NCBI GenBank assembly: GCA_021789755.1
Contig: JAJYJD010000197.1
Span: 1-6,613, forward strand
From: Bacteroidota bacterium
GTDB taxonomy: Bacteria > Bacteroidota > Ignavibacteria > Kryptoniales > JAKASW01
Length of the DNA: 6,613 nucleotides
Direction: 5' to 3'
Shown here: positions 4,534 to 6,613 of the stretch, piece by piece
Numbering within the stretch: the stretch's first letter is position 1
How the letters are laid out: every line of letters begins with the position of its first letter
Position numbers and translations under genes: made by a program
The notes under the pieces: model-generated
What the model was told of the DNA's origin: nothing
The model's database searches: none
The model's input: only the letters and a program-made list of their open reading frames with translations

Positions 4534-5460
4534 ATGATCTATAAGGATTACTATAAAGAACTGGGCGTCGCGAAGACTGCAACGGCTGCAGAGATCAAGA
4601 AGGCGTATCGAACGCTTGCCAACAAATATCATCCCGACAAGACGAAAGGGGACAAAGCCGCAGAGGAGAAGTTCAAGGATATAAACGAGGCCAACGAAGT
4701 CCTCAGCGATCCGGTGAAACGGAAAAAGTACGATCAGTTCGGTGCTGATTGGAAACACTACGAGGAAGCCGGAGCACAGCCGGGAGGATTTGACTGGTCC
4801 AAGTACTCAGCCGGCGGAGGTGGACAGACCTACCGGACCACCATGAATGAATCGGACTTCATGTCTGCGGACGAGAGTGCAGGTGATCTTTTTGAGATGC
4901 TGTTTGGACAGCGAAGCGGCCAGCATCGGGGAAGACGAAGCGTTGTCACCAAGGGCGAGGACCTTGAAACAGAGACAACCCTCTCGCTTGAAGAGGCGTA
5001 TCACGGCACGATGCGGCTGATCCACCTCAATGATCAAACAATAAAGGTGACGATCAAACCGGGCGTCGCGGACCAGCAGACGCTGAGAATTCCCGGGAAA
5101 GGGGGACGTGGATCAGGAGGCGGCCCGAACGGCGATCTCTACCTCAACGTCAGGATTGCGCCGCATCCCGAATTTCTGCGGAAGGGAAACGATCTCCACT
5201 GCAGCCTCCCCGTCGAGTTGTATACTGCCGTCCTCGGCGGAAAGACCCGGATCAAAACGCTGAAAGGTCAAGTCACGGTCACAATCCTGAAGGGAACACC
5301 GAACGGCAAAGAGCTGAGGCTTCAGGGACTTGGAATGCCGGTCTATGGAAAGAAGAATGAGTTCGGAAATTTGCTGGTGAAAGTCGACATCCTGCTCCCT
5401 GAGCAACTCAGCGAAGAGGAGATAGAATTGTTTAGAAAACTGGCATCGTTGCGGAAATAG
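4534..5460 (+). CDS. cbpA: J-domain co-chaperone, CbpA-like (DnaJ class II)
   Basis: This is a 308-residue class II (type B) DnaJ homologue with the architecture of E. coli CbpA (306 residues). The N-terminal J domain (about 5-70) carries the HPD tripeptide (33-35) needed to stimulate DnaK ATPase and ends with the KRKKYDQFG helix. A Gly/Phe-type linker follows (about 79-130; GGFDWSKYSAGGGG, later DLFEMLFGQRSG). Next come two C-terminal substrate-binding beta domains: the first from about 142 with LETETTLSLEEAYHGTMRLI and KPGVADQQTLRIPGKGGRG (176-194), NGDLYLNVRIAPHPEF and LRKGNDL; the second from about 223 with ELYTAVLGGKTRIKTLKG. There is no CXXCXGXG zinc finger; the only Cys is C223. CbpA of E. 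coli also binds DNA and is inhibited by CbpM, but no cbpM-like gene is visible here. GGAGTGA (4520-4526) is the ribosome-binding site. A 23-codon ORF (5465-5536) directly downstream is unconvincing. Confidence 0.92.
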   Translation: MIYKDYYKELGVAKTATAAEIKKAYRTLANKYHPDKTKGDKAAEEKFKDINEANEVLSDPVKRKKYDQFGADWKHYEEAGAQPGGFDWSKYSAGGGGQTYRTTMNESDFMSADESAGDLFEMLFGQRSGQHRGRRSVVTKGEDLETETTLSLEEAYHGTMRLIHLNDQTIKVTIKPGVADQQTLRIPGKGGRGSGGGPNGDLYLNVRIAPHPEFLRKGNDLHCSLPVELYTAVLGGKTRIKTLKGQVTVTILKGTPNGKELRLQGLGMPVYGKKNEFGNLLVKVDILLPEQLSEEEIELFRKLASLRK

Positions 5461-5557
5461 CACCATGGACAAGCGTACTATGAGCGACCCGCCTGCAAAT
5501 CACAAGACTTTTAAATATCAACATTTTTCTGACTAACGAATTAGGAAGGGATGTATC

Positions 5558-6136
5558 ATGAAAACTAAGTATGTATCGGTGACGGCAGTCCTGGCGTTTG
5601 TATTGGCACTGACCGTGTTTGGACAGACCTCCAACAGAACGAAGACAAAGCCCGTCATAAAGAAAAACACCATTTCGAGAGTGATGGGGAAGCCGACTTT
5701 TGAGTCAACAGTCGACAGCCTCAACATGGAAGTGTGGGTAATGACACAGGCTCAGCACAAGAAAATGATGAATGGGAAAATGGGTTTGATGATGCGGCGT
5801 GAAATGGAGGGCTTACACAAGCATCCCATGATGGGCCGGATGAGTGACAGCAGCATGGGAATGGATGTGGCTTCAAGGAAAGCGATGATGAAAGGGACTC
5901 ATTTCATATTGCTTAACGCAACAAATACCGTAACGGGAAAGGAAATTGCCGACGCCAGCGCCAAGGTTCAGATTGTAGATCCATCAAAGAACTCTGTTTC
6001 TGTCGACCTAAGGACCATGATGAGCCATTTTGCAGGCGCCCTGACGCTCAAGCAAAGGGGGGAGTACCTGCTTACCGTTAATCTAAATATCGGCGCGGGC
6101 TACAAAACCATGCAGTTCAAGTACAGGGTAAGGTAA
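5558..6136 (+). CDS. Secreted methionine-rich protein with FixH/YtkA-like C-terminal segment
   Basis: This is a 192-residue exported protein. Residues 1-22 form a Sec signal peptide (basic MKTK, hydrophobic VSVTAVLAFVLALTVF, probable cut near FG-Q). Residues 57-111 contain 15 Met in 55 positions with several His and Lys (KKMMNGKMGLMMRREM, HKHPMMGRM, SMGMDV), a composition seen in Cu(I)/Ag(I)-binding periplasmic proteins. Residues 113-192 look like a small Ig-like beta sandwich of the FixH/YtkA kind (GTHFILLNATNTVTGKEIAD, AKVQIVDP, MMSHFAGALTLKQRGEYLLT, MQFKYRV). This part usually lies outside the cytoplasmic membrane. A strong ribosome-binding site, AGGAAGG (5543-5549), has an 8-nt spacer. 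The gene lies between cbpA and the P-type ATPase on the same strand, 67 nt before the latter. A metal-handling role is an inference from composition only; structural adhesion or envelope stress are alternatives. Confidence 0.75.
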   Translation: MKTKYVSVTAVLAFVLALTVFGQTSNRTKTKPVIKKNTISRVMGKPTFESTVDSLNMEVWVMTQAQHKKMMNGKMGLMMRREMEGLHKHPMMGRMSDSSMGMDVASRKAMMKGTHFILLNATNTVTGKEIADASAKVQIVDPSKNSVSVDLRTMMSHFAGALTLKQRGEYLLTVNLNIGAGYKTMQFKYRVR

Positions 6137-6203
6137 ATAGCTTCCGTAGACATGCAGGATGGAATGGCCGGCATTGGACAAGTTAATGTGAGAGAGCACT
6201 TTT

Positions 6204-6613
6204 GTGGAAAATAAGATCAGGAATACAGCTGAGTACAAAAAGATCTCTTTGGAAGAGACGTATAAATATTTAGAGACGACTGCCGACGGACTTTCCGATT
6301 CTGAAGTAAAGAATCGTATCGAGAAGTTCGGTAACAACGAAATAGTGGAAAAGAAGCGACATCCGCTTCTTGAATTCACGCTCCGTTACTGGGGGCCAAT
6401 GCCGTGGCTCCTGGAAATTGCCATGGGGCTTTCCTTCGGGCTAAATCATTCCCTTGAAGGAATAATAATCTTTGCATTGCTGACATCGAACGCCATCATA
6501 GGTCAAATGCACTCAAGCAGCTCGCAAAAAGTAATGGACCTGCTGAAGAAGAAACTGGCAATTAAATCCAAAGTCTTGCGGAACAGGAAATGGTCGGAGG
6601 AAGAAGCGAGAGG
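6204..6613 (+). CDS. P-type ATPase, plasma-membrane proton-pump (P3A) type, N-terminal fragment
   Basis: The first 136 codons of a P-type cation-transporting ATPase, cut by the window end. GTG 6204 is taken as start: an in-frame TGA sits 15 nt upstream, no ATG precedes the conserved region, and GAGAGAG (6190-6196) could serve as ribosome-binding site. Residues 14-47 form the N-terminal cation-ATPase domain (ISLEETYKYLETTADGLSDS, then RIEKFGNNEI). HPLLEFTLRYWGPMPWLLEI (53-72) leads into TM1, and LEGIIIFALLTSNAIIG (84-100) is TM2. KKKLAIKSKVLRNRKWSEEE (115-134) starts the actuator domain. The WGPMPW motif and the KVLR-x-KWSEEE stretch closely match P3A proton ATPases of plants, fungi and some archaea and bacteria. 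At the end of TM2, where P3A pumps usually carry an EE pair, the sequence is GQMH. The catalytic DKTGT lies beyond the window, so proton specificity is inferred. Confidence 0.9.
   Translation, partial: MENKIRNTAEYKKISLEETYKYLETTADGLSDSEVKNRIEKFGNNEIVEKKRHPLLEFTLRYWGPMPWLLEIAMGLSFGLNHSLEGIIIFALLTSNAIIGQMHSSSSQKVMDLLKKKLAIKSKVLRNRKWSEEEAR

Noticed and set aside
5465..5536. 23-codon ORF after cbpA (MDKRTMSDPPANHK...)
   Set aside because: The ribosome-binding sequence is weak and the product is too short to judge; it may be the remnant of a downstream gene, but nothing supports translation.

Overview
The window looks like an ordinary bacterial chromosome segment of moderate GC content. Two blocks of intact, mostly plus-strand housekeeping and stress genes flank a gene-poor stretch of about 2.1 kb. 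The gene families (an RNB-type exoribonuclease, a DUF302 protein, an accessory GrpE/CbpA pair, a P3A-like P-type ATPase and the particular toxin-antitoxin families) fit a Bacteroidota/Chlorobi/Ignavibacteria-type bacterium. No single gene here fixes the taxonomy, so that placement is a weak inference.

Bases 1-337 hold the 3' end of an RNB-domain ribonuclease. From about 340 to 2490 lies a low-density region whose recognisable genes are all on the minus strand. It contains an intact ParE-type toxin with its antitoxin (939-1190 upstream, 643-951 downstream, overlapping by 13 nt). It also contains a small uncharacterised ORF (1352-1564) that looks truncated at its 5' end, and the remains of a second toxin-antitoxin locus. 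In that second locus (about 1620-1922) the antitoxin is frameshifted and has probably lost its ATG. Only the last 21 codons of a YoeB-type toxin survive, directly abutting the antitoxin end. Two copies of a GC-rich hairpin element sharing an identical 15-nt core (620-634 and 1346-1360) lie at the 3' ends of minus-strand genes. The rest of the region (338-586 and about 2021-2496) holds only ambiguous short ORFs. The region reads as a graveyard of small selfish or accessory genes.

From 2497 onward all genes are on the plus strand. In order they encode a DUF302 protein, a zinc-free MDR-family NADPH-dependent alkenal/alkenone reductase, a short GrpE, a class II J-domain co-chaperone of the CbpA type, a secreted methionine-rich protein with a C-terminal FixH/YtkA-like segment, and the N-terminal 136 residues of a P-type ATPase of the proton-pump (P3A) kind, cut by the window end. 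Reductase, grpE and cbpA are close enough (22 and 50 nt) to be one transcription unit. GrpE and CbpA would act together on DnaK, and the reductase could detoxify reactive carbonyls, so a stress-response cluster is a reasonable inference.

I see no RNA gene, CRISPR array, complete insertion sequence or convincing new system. The most informative novelty is the decayed toxin-antitoxin locus together with the paired hairpin repeats.
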